A stretch of DNA of 28,418 nt from an uncultured Campylobacter sp. (GTDB lineage Bacteria > Campylobacterota > Campylobacteria > Campylobacterales > Campylobacteraceae), in the NCBI RefSeq assembly GCF_938002845.1, contig NZ_CALKZP010000059.1:1-28418 (forward strand), written 5' to 3'. A program made the position numbers and the translations under genes. Below are positions 1 to 6,279 of this stretch, one piece after another; within the stretch, counting starts at the first letter, position 1, and each line of letters starts with the position of its first letter. The notes below the pieces were generated by a model that saw only the letters and a list, made by a program, of their open reading frames with translations, did no database searches and was not told where the DNA came from.

Positions 1-187
1 CGCGCTCATCGTCGCTCCAGCTCTGCCGTAGCCGATCCTGCGGGTAGAGATAGCCGCGTCTGCGCCAGCCCGCGTCGTCATAAAAGCCGTTTGCCTCGAT
101 CCACGCATAAAGCGCCTCAAGTTCGCTTGGCACGCGCATGCCCTGCGGTAGCGCCTCGCGCAGCTGCGCTAACAATAAATTTTCCAC
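1..187 (-). CDS. 5' end of an unrecognised protein (partial, GTG start)
   Basis: An open minus-strand frame enters from the window edge and starts at a GTG at 187. A strong AAGGAG ribosome site lies 5-10 bases upstream, which decides the start. The 62 visible residues begin MENLLLAQLREALPQG and continue through an acidic and aromatic segment (ALYAWIEANGFYDD, then WRRRGYLYPQ). I see no signal peptide or membrane segment, so a cytosolic protein is likely. The N-terminal style is reminiscent of SMI1/KNR4-like proteins, but the visible part is too short to assign a family. No function is claimed. About 260 bases without a gene separate it from the phosphatase end at 450; they hold only AT-rich AAATTT words. 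Confidence 0.7.
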   Translation of the reverse strand, partial: MENLLLAQLREALPQGMRVPSELEALYAWIEANGFYDDAGWRRRGYLYPQDRLRQSWSDDER

Positions 188-449
188 TATCGCTCCTTTT
201 TCTAAATTTGTCGTTCAAATTTTACTGCGTTTTGGCTAAATTTACGGATATTTTGTCTGATATTTGCGGCGTTTTGTACGCCCCGTTGCCGCAAGCGCAA
301 ATCAGGCTCTTAAAATTTGAACCTTTTGCTTGTGATGCACGAGTCGCGGAAATGAGTGTATTTTGACTACTGGAAATGCGTCAAATTTCACGATCTAATT
401 TTCACTACTTTAAGGCCTCTTGGAAATTTTCTGTTTTAATTTATCGCGT

Positions 450-1052
450 TTATAATATGCTGGCGATACCGTCATCAAATTTGATTTTCACGTCGCTAAA
501 ATTTAAATTTGCAACTTTCGCCGCCACAAGCCCCGTGCGATCGGCTCCGTGATAGCAGTGCACGAGCACGGCGCCCTCCTTTTGGCGCTCGCGAATGGTG
601 CGCAAGACGTCCGCGATCTGCGCGGGCTTTATCTCCCAGCTTTGAAGCGGCTTGTTCGCGAGCCAAAATTGATCTCCAAACGCCCTTTTGTCGCCGCCTC
701 TGCTAAAATGACGCAGATTTACGATGCTTTTGATGCCAAGCTCGTGCAGCTTTGCGGCGTCGCTTCCGTCAAGCTGAGCGCTGCGAAATAGCCGCTCGTC
801 CACGCGGTAGAAATTTTTAGCTTCGTCGATGAGGATTGCTTTTTGCGATGAGTTTGGATTTGTACCGCGCGCCGCAGTATCTGTGCTCTTAAATCGCGCG
901 TGTTGAAATTTGGCGTCTTTTGCGTCCGCGAGATTTAGCTCCGCGCCGCTCGTTTTTCTAAAATTTATGGAATTCGCTTCTGTCGCAAGCTCTGCATTTA
1001 CGCCGATTGCAAAGAAAAGCGCAGCTACTAACGCAAGGGTTTTAAATTTCAA
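450..1052 (-). CDS. Secreted dual-specificity/tyrosine phosphatase family protein, C-terminally short
   Basis: This 200-residue protein has a signal peptide (about residues 1-20, ending VNA) and a phosphatase P-loop, HCYHGADRTG. C166 is the predicted nucleophile and R172 binds phosphate. The preceding FYRVDERLFRSAQ and GIKSIVNLR segments are typical of bacterial DSP-like phosphatases exported to the periplasm. The start is TTG at 1052, with AAGGA six bases upstream; an ATG a few bases earlier is in another frame and reads only MKFEI before a stop. The protein ends 26 residues after the P-loop, where relatives usually continue with a helix and a Gly-rich GGYGFH-type segment. That tail is absent and no other frame supplies it. 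Residue 140 is Glu where the family often has Asp. It may be a weak or decayed enzyme. Confidence 0.8.
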   Translation of the reverse strand: MKFKTLALVAALFFAIGVNAELATEANSINFRKTSGAELNLADAKDAKFQHARFKSTDTAARGTNPNSSQKAILIDEAKNFYRVDERLFRSAQLDGSDAAKLHELGIKSIVNLRHFSRGGDKRAFGDQFWLANKPLQSWEIKPAQIADVLRTIRERQKEGAVLVHCYHGADRTGLVAAKVANLNFSDVKIKFDDGIASIL

Positions 1053-1096
1053 ATTTCATCCTTTAAATTTGGCTAAATTTTATGATTGTTGTAAAA

Positions 1097-1116
1097 TTTG
1101 ACACTCAGCGGTCAAA
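1097..1116. promoter_or_regulatory. Inverted repeat upstream of phosphatase gene
   Basis: TTTGAC and GTCAAA form a perfect 6-bp dyad spaced by 8 bases. It lies 45-64 bases upstream of the phosphatase TTG start, a position suited to an operator. With a half-site of six bases in AT-rich DNA, chance is possible. Confidence 0.25.
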
Positions 1117-1280
1117 ATACAAAATGGCAAGCGCGCCAAAAATTTAACGCAAAATTTGAGCGTCAAATCCGCCCAAATCGCCGCTAAATTTTGCCGCAAG
1201 CCCGCAAACTGCGCCGCAAAATCAAAATTTCGTTTCAAATTTCCCCGTTCCCACCCTCGGTATCGCTAGATCAGTACGCG

Positions 1281-1306
1281 GTAGTTACATTGCGTAGTTA
1301 CATTGC
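1281..1306. repeat. Perfect 13-bp tandem repeat, two copies
   Basis: GTAGTTACATTGC occurs at 1281-1293 and again at 1294-1306 with no spacer. It lies in non-coding DNA just beyond the hairpin cluster that follows the lipoprotein operon. It looks like a recent slippage duplication; no function is apparent. Confidence 0.9.
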
Positions 1307-1343
1307 CCCTGTAAATTTACTGAAAATAAATCGTAAAAGGGGT

Positions 1344-1399
1344 GCGCCCGTTTCCGCGAGCGCTACCATAAACCTGTTTCACAGGTGAGTTTCGTACTC
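1344..1399 (-). terminator. Cluster of three hairpins downstream of lipoprotein operon
   Basis: Read on the minus strand, three hairpins follow one another: a 4-bp stem GAGT/ACTC (1387-1399), a perfect 6-bp stem ACCTGT/ACAGGT with a 3-base loop (1372-1386), and a 7-bp stem GCGCTCG/CGGGCGC with one G-U pair (1344-1363). The last is followed by ACCCCTTTT. This sits 75-130 bases after the stop codon of the last operon gene and may terminate the operon. All three loops carry a GAA or GAAA on that strand, so an independent structured RNA is an alternative. Confidence 0.4.
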
Positions 1400-1472
1400 G
1401 CCTCTTGCGATACTTACCCGAAATTTTATTTTTCGCGAAATCCTTTCAAATTTCGCCGCTAAATTTGACGCT

Positions 1473-1928
1473 TTAGTTGGTCAGCTCAGTCTGCCAGTTT
1501 GCGCCTTGCAGCGTCGTGTCAAGCTGTCTGATCTGCCTAGCTAGCTCATCTACTTGCTTTTGCAGCGCCGCGACGTCGACCGTGCTTAGGATTTTAATCT
1601 CGCTGCGCGAATAAACATCCACTTTTTGCGCAGAAGCTTGCGCGAAAGCCCGCAGCGCGCCCGCTTTTAGCGTAAGTACGTCGCGCTTGGCGATTAGCTC
1701 GGTTAGGCTCTTGCCGTCCGCTTTTGCGGTGCAGTTGGTTAAATTTATCCGAACTATCAGCTGCTCAAGCTCGCTCGTAAGCGCGTCTAGCTCGGCTAAC
1801 AGCGCCTTTGGCTCCTCGCTAGGCTTCTCGCCCTCTTGCACCTTTGCGTTGTCCGCGAGCCTTGATTTTAGCTGCTCGATGCGTTTTTGTATGTCGGCGC
1901 GCAGTATCAGCGCCTCGGCTAGTTTCAT
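1473..1928 (-). CDS. DIP1984 family protein (septicolysin-annotated family)
   Basis: This 151-residue protein opens MKLAEALILRADIQKRIEQL, the characteristic start of the DIP1984 family, sometimes annotated as septicolysin. The sequence is strongly helical and charged, with heptad-like stretches at residues about 8-65 and 118-140 that suggest a coiled coil. A NLTNCTAKADGKSLTELIAKRD segment sits in the middle, as is usual for the family. There is no signal peptide, so it is probably cytosolic. The gene is 18 bases downstream of the DUF799 lipoprotein gene with AAGGACG in the gap, and is the last gene of the operon. The biochemical role of the family is not established as far as I know. Its placement with three lipoproteins could be simple co-transcription. 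Confidence 0.85.
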   Translation of the reverse strand: MKLAEALILRADIQKRIEQLKSRLADNAKVQEGEKPSEEPKALLAELDALTSELEQLIVRINLTNCTAKADGKSLTELIAKRDVLTLKAGALRAFAQASAQKVDVYSRSEIKILSTVDVAALQKQVDELARQIRQLDTTLQGANWQTELTN

Positions 1929-1946
1929 TTTCGTCCTTTTTAAAAT

Positions 1947-2627
1947 TTATTTGCCGCCGCCAAGCTGCCTATCCTGGCCGTAGTGCGGCGAATACGGGCC
2001 GTAAAGCAAGCATTTGTTGCAGTTCTGGCCCAGTAGTATCGCATCTGCGCTCGCAGAGAGCTTGTATCCCGCGTCAGAGACGGTATCGCCGATCTGCTTG
2101 ATGACCGCGGAGATCAGCATGCCTACAAGATCGCTACTGCCTCTGCTTGAGTCGTCGCTGACCTGTGCCGAGCCCTCCCACAGCGTCGCGCCGCTTCGCA
2201 GATCCACGAGCTTGGCATTGACCGCCACGACGCTTACGCTATTTAGCAGCATATACGAAGTACCGTATTTGACGACATCCATGTATAGCACGGCGTCTGC
2301 GCCGAAAATCTGTCTTAGCTTGTGCGCAGAGACGTTTTGGATCTCGCTCGCCTCGTAAATTCCATTATTTTTGAAGGTCTCATGCACGAGCGCGGGCGAA
2401 AATACGTAATAGCCCGCCTCGCTTAGCGGATAGATCGCATGAGCGAGCACGGCGGGCCCTGCGTCCACTTCGGTAGTTTCGTTTGTCGGCATCAGCACCA
2501 AAATCGATCGCGGCTTAGCCTGCTGAAGCGCCGAGTAGTCATAAATTTCAGGCTCACTTAGAGCGCACGCATTAAAAAACAGCGCCACGAATACGCTAAA
2601 AATCGCTATTTGAGCTTTATTTTTCAT
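1947..2627 (-). CDS. DUF799 / GNA1162-like lipoprotein
   Basis: This 226-residue protein has a signal peptide with a lipobox ending FNAC (lipidated C21). It matches the DUF799 (GNA1162, NMB1124-like) family: a PRSILVLMPTNETTEVDAG strand near residues 38-58, YPLSEAGYYVFSP, a FGADAVLYMDVVKYGT segment, and LVDLRSGATLWEG. These lipoproteins are expected at the outer membrane and typically sit beside a DUF4810 and a CsgG/HfaB-like lipoprotein, as here. The gene starts at an ATG that overlaps the stop of the DUF4810 gene by four bases (ATGA), which implies translational coupling. The C-terminal tail carries two close cysteines (QNCNKCLLYG) that could pair or bind a metal. A role in envelope transport or assembly is inferred from the family. 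Confidence 0.88.
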   Translation of the reverse strand: MKNKAQIAIFSVFVALFFNACALSEPEIYDYSALQQAKPRSILVLMPTNETTEVDAGPAVLAHAIYPLSEAGYYVFSPALVHETFKNNGIYEASEIQNVSAHKLRQIFGADAVLYMDVVKYGTSYMLLNSVSVVAVNAKLVDLRSGATLWEGSAQVSDDSSRGSSDLVGMLISAVIKQIGDTVSDAGYKLSASADAILLGQNCNKCLLYGPYSPHYGQDRQLGGGK

Positions 2628-3118
2628 TTTTTAGCCTTTTTATTCGTTTTGCCGCTCTGCTTCGCGGCAGCTTTGCCTTGCTTCGCAGAGACCGCTTTGG
2701 CGGCTTCGCGTCCGCTTGATCCTTGAGCTTTATCGGCGCCCGGCTTGGCCGCAGCCTCGGCTTTTTTAAGTGCGGCAGGGTTTGTAACGAAGGTCAAAAA
2801 CGGCTTTGATTCAGGGAAAGACTGAGCTTCTTTTTCAAAGCTCTCTCTCGCCCTCGCGCCGTTACCCGCGCTTAGATACAAAAGCCCCAGATGCGAATAA
2901 AGCCCCGGCGGGACTTTGAGCCCCTTTTCGTATGCCTTTTGGATAGATTTTTCAAGCGCTTCGATCTGCTCGCCTACGTCGCCTTCCTGCTTCAGATACT
3001 GATAGGTCGAGTCCGTGTAGCTACCGTCCCAGTAATAAATTTGATTCCGGCTCCCGCCGCTGCAGCCGCAAAAGATCACGACCGCAGCAGCAAGAGCAAA
3101 AGCGCTGCTCGCTTTCAA
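2624..3118 (-). CDS. DUF4810 domain lipoprotein
   Basis: This 164-residue protein has a lipobox FCGC (lipidated C19), then the DUF4810 core: YYWDGSY, an EQIEALEKSIQKAYEKGLKVPPGLYSHLG segment around residues 50-80 and a TPR-like ARESFEKEAQSFPESKPF helix pair. It was likely exported and tethered to a membrane. The start is TTG at 3118, chosen because AAGGA lies at the right distance and overlaps the stop of the CsgG-like gene (10-base gap). The last ~45 residues are a low-complexity Ala/Lys/Gly tail, probably flexible and possibly contacting peptidoglycan or anionic lipid. It is the middle gene of the conserved CsgG-DUF4810-DUF799 trio. Confidence 0.87.
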   Translation of the reverse strand: MKASSAFALAAAVVIFCGCSGGSRNQIYYWDGSYTDSTYQYLKQEGDVGEQIEALEKSIQKAYEKGLKVPPGLYSHLGLLYLSAGNGARARESFEKEAQSFPESKPFLTFVTNPAALKKAEAAAKPGADKAQGSSGREAAKAVSAKQGKAAAKQSGKTNKKAKK

Positions 3119-3127
3119 ATTTAATCC

Positions 3128-3805
3128 TTATCTTACTTTAAACGCGCCGTTTTCAAGGCCGTTTACAAGATTATTGACCGCTTCGATGATCGCTAGGCTT
3201 AGCACTTTGCCGTTTAGCGTCGAATCATAGCCCGCAGTGCCGCCGAAACCTAGCACTTCGCGGTTTGATAGCTCGTATTCGCCCGCGCCCTGAGTCGAAA
3301 AGACCACCTCGGAGGTTCTAACGTCAACGATGTTTAAATTTACTTTAGAATACGCAGTTTGGGTCTTTCCCTTGCCTAAAATTCCAAACAGCTGATGATC
3401 TCCGGTCGTCTTGCGGCCAAATTCAGTCACGTCGCCGGTGATAACGTATCTGGCGCCTTTTAAGTTTTGCGCGCTTTTGGAGATTGCGCTTTCTTCTTTG
3501 ATGGCGCGCATATTCGTGCGATCAAGCACCGAGAAGCGTCCGGTTTGTTGTAAATTTGAAATAAGGATCGTCTGCGCTTGGTTGCCCAGTCTATCCTCGC
3601 CGTCCGAGAACACGCCGTTGTTGTAAGAGGACTGGTTGTTAAAGCGTCCTACCGACACGGCGATCCTCTCGCCCGAGTAATTGGTATTTAGACTCGCTAC
3701 CGTAGGGGTTTGCACTACGCGAGAGCTTTCTTTCGCGCATCCGCTAAATAGCGCCAGCACCGAAGCCGCAATAACGGCAGCCGATATGGTTTTTTTGAAA
3801 TTCAT
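3128..3805 (-). CDS. CsgG/HfaB family lipoprotein
   Basis: This 225-residue protein has a lipobox FSGC (lipidated C23). The mature part matches the CsgG/HfaB family: RIAVSVGRFNNQS near residues 48-60, QAQTILISNLQQTGRFSVLDRTN, a GARYVITGDVTEFGRKT strand and LNIVDVRTSEVVFSTQGAGEYE. CsgG itself forms an oligomeric outer-membrane secretion pore for curli. This shorter relative lacks neighbouring curlin genes, so curli export should not be assumed. AAGGAG seven bases before the ATG supports the start. It is the first gene of the four-gene operon, and the 95 bases upstream are shared with the divergent two-component system. On the minus strand a TATTAT element near 3831 is a possible -10. Confidence 0.9.
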   Translation of the reverse strand: MNFKKTISAAVIAASVLALFSGCAKESSRVVQTPTVASLNTNYSGERIAVSVGRFNNQSSYNNGVFSDGEDRLGNQAQTILISNLQQTGRFSVLDRTNMRAIKEESAISKSAQNLKGARYVITGDVTEFGRKTTGDHQLFGILGKGKTQTAYSKVNLNIVDVRTSEVVFSTQGAGEYELSNREVLGFGGTAGYDSTLNGKVLSLAIIEAVNNLVNGLENGAFKVR

Positions 3806-3900
3806 TCTTTACTCCTTGAAAAAATTTACGTATAATATCTCATTGTTTCTTAAAATTTTATGTATAAATTTAAGCGCATAAATTTATCAAAACGGGAGCG

Positions 3901-4584
3901 ATGATGCTTAATATTTTACTAGTCGAAGACGACGAGGCTTTGAGCTCGGCGATAAGAGAAAAGCTGCTTGATGAGGGCTTTAGCGTGAGCTGCGCCTCCA
4001 ATGGCAAGCAGGCAGCAGAGGCGCTGGATGAGGCGCATTTCGATCTGATCATCTCGGACGTGATGATGCCCAAGATGGACGGCTTTGAGCTTAGCAGATA
4101 CGTTAGGCGCGACGGCAAGAGCCAGCCGATACTGATTATAACGGCAAAAAGCGAGATCGAGGATATGCAGACGGGCTTTAAAAGCGGCGCGGACGATTAT
4201 ATGAGCAAGCCGATAAATTTAAAAGAGCTCGTGCTGCGCGTGCATGCGCTGCTAAGGCGCGCAAAGATCGCAAACGAAAAGCGGCTTCTCATCGGCGGAA
4301 GCGAGCTTGACTACGATACGCTTAGCGTCCGCACCGAAGGCGAACGGATAAGCCTAGCGCCGAAGGAATTTCGTCTTTTGTTTTTGCTGCTAAGCTACGC
4401 GGGCAGAATTTTTACGAGGTTTGAGATAATGAGCGAAATTTGGGGTTACGAAACGGACAGCGACGAGCGCGTCGTCGATACGCACATCAAAAAGCTACGG
4501 GCGAAATTTGAAAACTCCAAGGACTTTGAGATAATCACCGTGCGCGGGCTCGGCTACAAAGCGGTAAAAAAGGAGCGAGCATGA
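3901..4584 (+). CDS. OmpR/PhoB-family response regulator
   Basis: The protein has 227 residues. An N-terminal receiver domain (about 1-118) has acidic E9/D10/D11, phosphoacceptor D53 in LIISDVMMP, T81 and K103. A C-terminal winged-helix DNA-binding domain (about 125-225) has the typical LAPKEFRLLFLLL, DERVVDTHIKKLRAKF and TVRGLGYK motifs. It is a cytosolic transcription regulator driven by the kinase encoded next, whose start overlaps its stop by four bases (ATGA). Two consecutive ATG codons follow a GGGAG site; either 3901 or 3904 could be used. The gene is divergent from the CsgG-like lipoprotein operon across only 95 bases, so that operon is a natural candidate target (inference). The cognate signal is unknown. 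Confidence 0.95.
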   Translation: MMLNILLVEDDEALSSAIREKLLDEGFSVSCASNGKQAAEALDEAHFDLIISDVMMPKMDGFELSRYVRRDGKSQPILIITAKSEIEDMQTGFKSGADDYMSKPINLKELVLRVHALLRRAKIANEKRLLIGGSELDYDTLSVRTEGERISLAPKEFRLLFLLLSYAGRIFTRFEIMSEIWGYETDSDERVVDTHIKKLRAKFENSKDFEIITVRGLGYKAVKKERA

Positions 4585-5633
4585 AAAAATACCTCATCAG
4601 CCTCAAAAGCTTCATCGCGTTTTACTCTTCGCTCGCATTCGGCGTGATAAATTTCATCGTCTGCTTCGCGGTTTGCATGCTTTTTTACATAGGCATCGGC
4701 GGTAAGATCGGCGGGTTTTGGGACGGAGTGGCGCTGTGCGCGATCATCTGCCTAATCACGATGGCGCTAAATTTTACCCTGCTTTACTTCGGGCTTAAAA
4801 TTTTATTCCGCCCGATCAAGCGGCTACTAGGCGCGATCACCGCGATCGCAAACGGCGATTTTGAGGCGCGCGCCGAGCGCAAGCTGCACGGACACCGCAC
4901 TGATTACGTCTATATGCACGAGCTCGACGAGCTCGTAGTAAACGTCAATAAAATGGCGCAGAAGCTGCAAAAGCACGAGCAGCTGCAAAAGGAGTTCGTC
5001 TCAAACGTCTCACACGAGATGAAAACGCCGATCTCCTCGATCGCCGCGTTAAGCGAGATGATAGAGGGCGGCGTGAGCGAGGAGCGCGCGGTGCGATACG
5101 CAGCCTCCATCGGCGCGGAAGCAAACCGCCTAAGCAAGCTCTGCACCGACATGCTAAAGCTAACGAGACTTGATAGCGGCGCGGCGATCCGCCTAGATGA
5201 GACGGTACGTATCGACGAGCAGCTGCGGCAATGCATCATATCGCTGAGCCAAAGCTACGAAGGACACGAGTTTGAGCTAAATTTATCGCCGCTTAGCGTG
5301 CGATCAAACGCGGGGCTGCTAAATCAAATTTGGCGAAATTTAATCGAAAACGCGCTTAAGTACTCGCGCCCGAGCGGTAAAATTTTCATCCGTTGCCGCG
5401 CTTGCGATGGCTTTGCACAGGTGATCGTGAAAGACGAGGGCATCGGTATCGCGCGCGAGAAGCTGGATAAAATTTTTGACCGATTTTATCAGTGCGAAGA
5501 ATCGCATAAGGAGCTCGGCAGCGGGCTTGGGCTTAGCATCGTACGCAGAGCGCTCGATATTTTAGGCGGACAGATCAAATACGAAAGCGAACCGGGCGTC
5601 GGAACCGAGGCGCGCGTTAAAATTCCACTTTAA
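4581..5633 (+). CDS. Membrane sensor histidine kinase with minimal extracytoplasmic loop
   Basis: The protein has 350 residues. Two transmembrane helices (about 11-37 and 47-75) are joined by a loop of roughly ten residues, so there is essentially no periplasmic sensor domain. A HAMP-like linker follows (FRPIKRLLGAITAIANGDFE). The phosphorylated histidine is H145 in FVSNVSHEMKTP. The ATPase domain has an N box with N253/N257, a G1 box DEGIGI at 285-290 and a G2 box GSGLGL at 313-318. This is the intramembrane-sensing kinase architecture, in which the stimulus comes from the membrane or a partner membrane protein. It phosphorylates the response regulator encoded just upstream, with which it is translationally coupled. 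A hairpin ten bases after its stop may end the transcript. Confidence 0.95.
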   Translation: MKKYLISLKSFIAFYSSLAFGVINFIVCFAVCMLFYIGIGGKIGGFWDGVALCAIICLITMALNFTLLYFGLKILFRPIKRLLGAITAIANGDFEARAERKLHGHRTDYVYMHELDELVVNVNKMAQKLQKHEQLQKEFVSNVSHEMKTPISSIAALSEMIEGGVSEERAVRYAASIGAEANRLSKLCTDMLKLTRLDSGAAIRLDETVRIDEQLRQCIISLSQSYEGHEFELNLSPLSVRSNAGLLNQIWRNLIENALKYSRPSGKIFIRCRACDGFAQVIVKDEGIGIAREKLDKIFDRFYQCEESHKELGSGLGLSIVRRALDILGGQIKYESEPGVGTEARVKIPL

Positions 5634-5642
5634 ATTTCAGAT

Positions 5643-5670
5643 CAAGACGGCACGGATGAGCCGCGTCTTG
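5643..5670 (+). terminator. Hairpin after the histidine kinase gene
   Basis: CAAGACG (5643-5649) pairs perfectly with CGTCTTG (5664-5670), starting ten bases after the kinase stop. There is no T-run behind it, so it may be a weak terminator or a transcript-end stabiliser. Confidence 0.35.
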
Positions 5671-5705
5671 CAATTCGTAGCTCGCCGTAAAATTTCGCCC
5701 ACAGG

Positions 5706-5802
5706 CGCAAGCTACGCCGATGCAAGCTTTGGTGATACGGGCCCTGACAGCGCAATCCTGGCCGATGCAATCTTTGATGATGCAAGTTTTGACGACGTAA
5801 AA
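5706..5802 (+). pseudogene. Possible remnant of a pentapeptide-repeat coding sequence
   Basis: In one plus-strand frame the DNA reads about six five-residue units: ASYAD, ASFGD, TGPDS, AILAD, AIFDD, ASFDD. Four fit the A-x-[F/L] core of pentapeptide repeats. Two 21-bp segments (5716-5736 and 5761-5781) match at 19 positions and are 45 bases apart, exactly 15 codons. The flanks do not look coding and no ribosome site precedes the nearest ATG (5656). This could be a decayed fragment or a chance product of a short DNA repeat. Confidence 0.25.
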
Positions 5803-6002
5803 AAGCGCGGGCGTGTCGCGCGCCGCATTCACATAAAATTCTGCTTTAAATTTTATATCGATTTGCCGCGGACGCCTCGCGCGCCGCGACGAGGTCGGAA
5901 TTCTGCTTTAAATTTACCGCGCGCTGCGACTTTGCCGCCCTTTACGACTTTGCCGCGCATTACGGCGGGCGGCAGGCTCGCTTAAATTTGCCGCGCTTTA
6001 AC

Positions 6003-6060
6003 ACAGGTAGCTGAATTTTGCCTGAAATCTACCGCTCACTCGCACTTTACGACAGGTAGC
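6003..6060. repeat. Imperfect repeat, 49-base period
   Basis: ACAGGTAGC occurs at 6003-6011 and 6052-6060, each followed by a related TTTTGCC-containing segment. Similarity fades outside this. It is probably an old duplication. Confidence 0.4.
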
Positions 6061-6111
6061 AAAATTTTTGCCGTAAATTTTAAAAGACACATTAAGAACA
6101 CAATCACCTTA

Positions 6112-6117
6112 TATAAT
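6112..6117 (+). promoter_or_regulatory. -10 box (TATAAT) for the 27-residue ORF
   Basis: A consensus TATAAT lies 79 bases upstream of the small ORF, giving a predicted transcript start near 6124 and a leader of about 72 bases. No good -35 is visible, which is normal for the vegetative promoters of this group. Confidence 0.5.
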
Positions 6118-6133
6118 CCCGCCCATAGATCGA

Positions 6134-6157
6134 TCGGGCACGCCCCTAGCAGCCCGA
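6134..6157 (+). promoter_or_regulatory. Hairpin in the leader of the 27-residue ORF
   Basis: TCGGGC (6134-6139) pairs perfectly with GCCCGA (6152-6157). A GCCC at 6121-6124 could pair with the same GGGC instead, so two mutually exclusive folds are possible in the leader. This could control access to the ribosome site (inference). Confidence 0.35.
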
Positions 6158-6195
6158 GTCTGGCAAATAATAAAATTAAAAACAAAGGAGAAGCG

Positions 6196-6279
6196 ATGAG
6201 TAAGGCCGTACTTCACTCAGTGTTAGCGATAGAAGCCATTTTATGGGGGCTTTTATCGGCTGTGATTATAGGTGCGTAA
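6196..6279 (+). CDS. 27-residue hydrophobic peptide ORF
   Basis: The ORF encodes a 27-residue peptide, MSKAVLHSVLAIEA then ILWGLLSAVIIGA, ending in TAA. An AAAGGAG site lies six bases before the ATG and a TATAAT box is 79 bases upstream, so both transcription and translation signals are in place. Residues about 5-26 form a single predicted transmembrane helix with one Lys at the N-terminus and one internal Glu. I do not recognise the peptide. Options include a small accessory subunit of a membrane complex, a type I toxin-like peptide or a regulator of a membrane protein. No antisense RNA was identified. The isolated setting gives no clue to a partner. Confidence 0.6.
   Translation: MSKAVLHSVLAIEAILWGLLSAVIIGA

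Larger units (their letters stand above)
1053..1472. other. Gene-free stretch with tandem repeat, hairpin cluster and dyad
   Basis: These 420 bases separate the end of the DIP1984 gene from the phosphatase start. No credible coding frame is seen. The stretch holds a 6-bp dyad near the phosphatase start (1097-1116), a perfect 13-bp tandem repeat (1281-1306) and three consecutive hairpins (1344-1399). The rest is AAATTT-rich filler. Confidence 0.6.
5634..6195. other. Gene-poor stretch with decayed repeats and a promoter
   Basis: Some 560 bases lie between the kinase gene and the 27-residue ORF. They contain a hairpin after the kinase (5643-5670), a short run of pentapeptide-like codons (about 5706-5802), a 49-base-spaced repeat of ACAGGTAGC (6003 and 6052), and a -10 box plus structured leader for the small ORF. 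Long open frames cross the region, but they lack ribosome sites and protein-like composition. Confidence 0.5.

Noticed and set aside
91..366. Plus-strand open frame of 91 codons
   Set aside because: It overlaps the partial minus-strand gene, has no ribosome site, and its residues come from AT-rich filler.
509..791. Plus-strand frames opposite the phosphatase gene
   Set aside because: They are shadows of the minus-strand gene, which has a signal peptide and an active-site motif.
3128..3805. Curli secretion system
   Set aside because: The CsgG-like protein has no CsgA, CsgB, CsgE or CsgF partner here; the DUF4810/DUF799 neighbours indicate a different system.
5656..5985. 109-codon plus-strand frame after the kinase
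   Set aside because: It has no ribosome site and basic, Arg/Pro-rich translation; only a short pentapeptide-like segment is of interest and is listed as a possible remnant.
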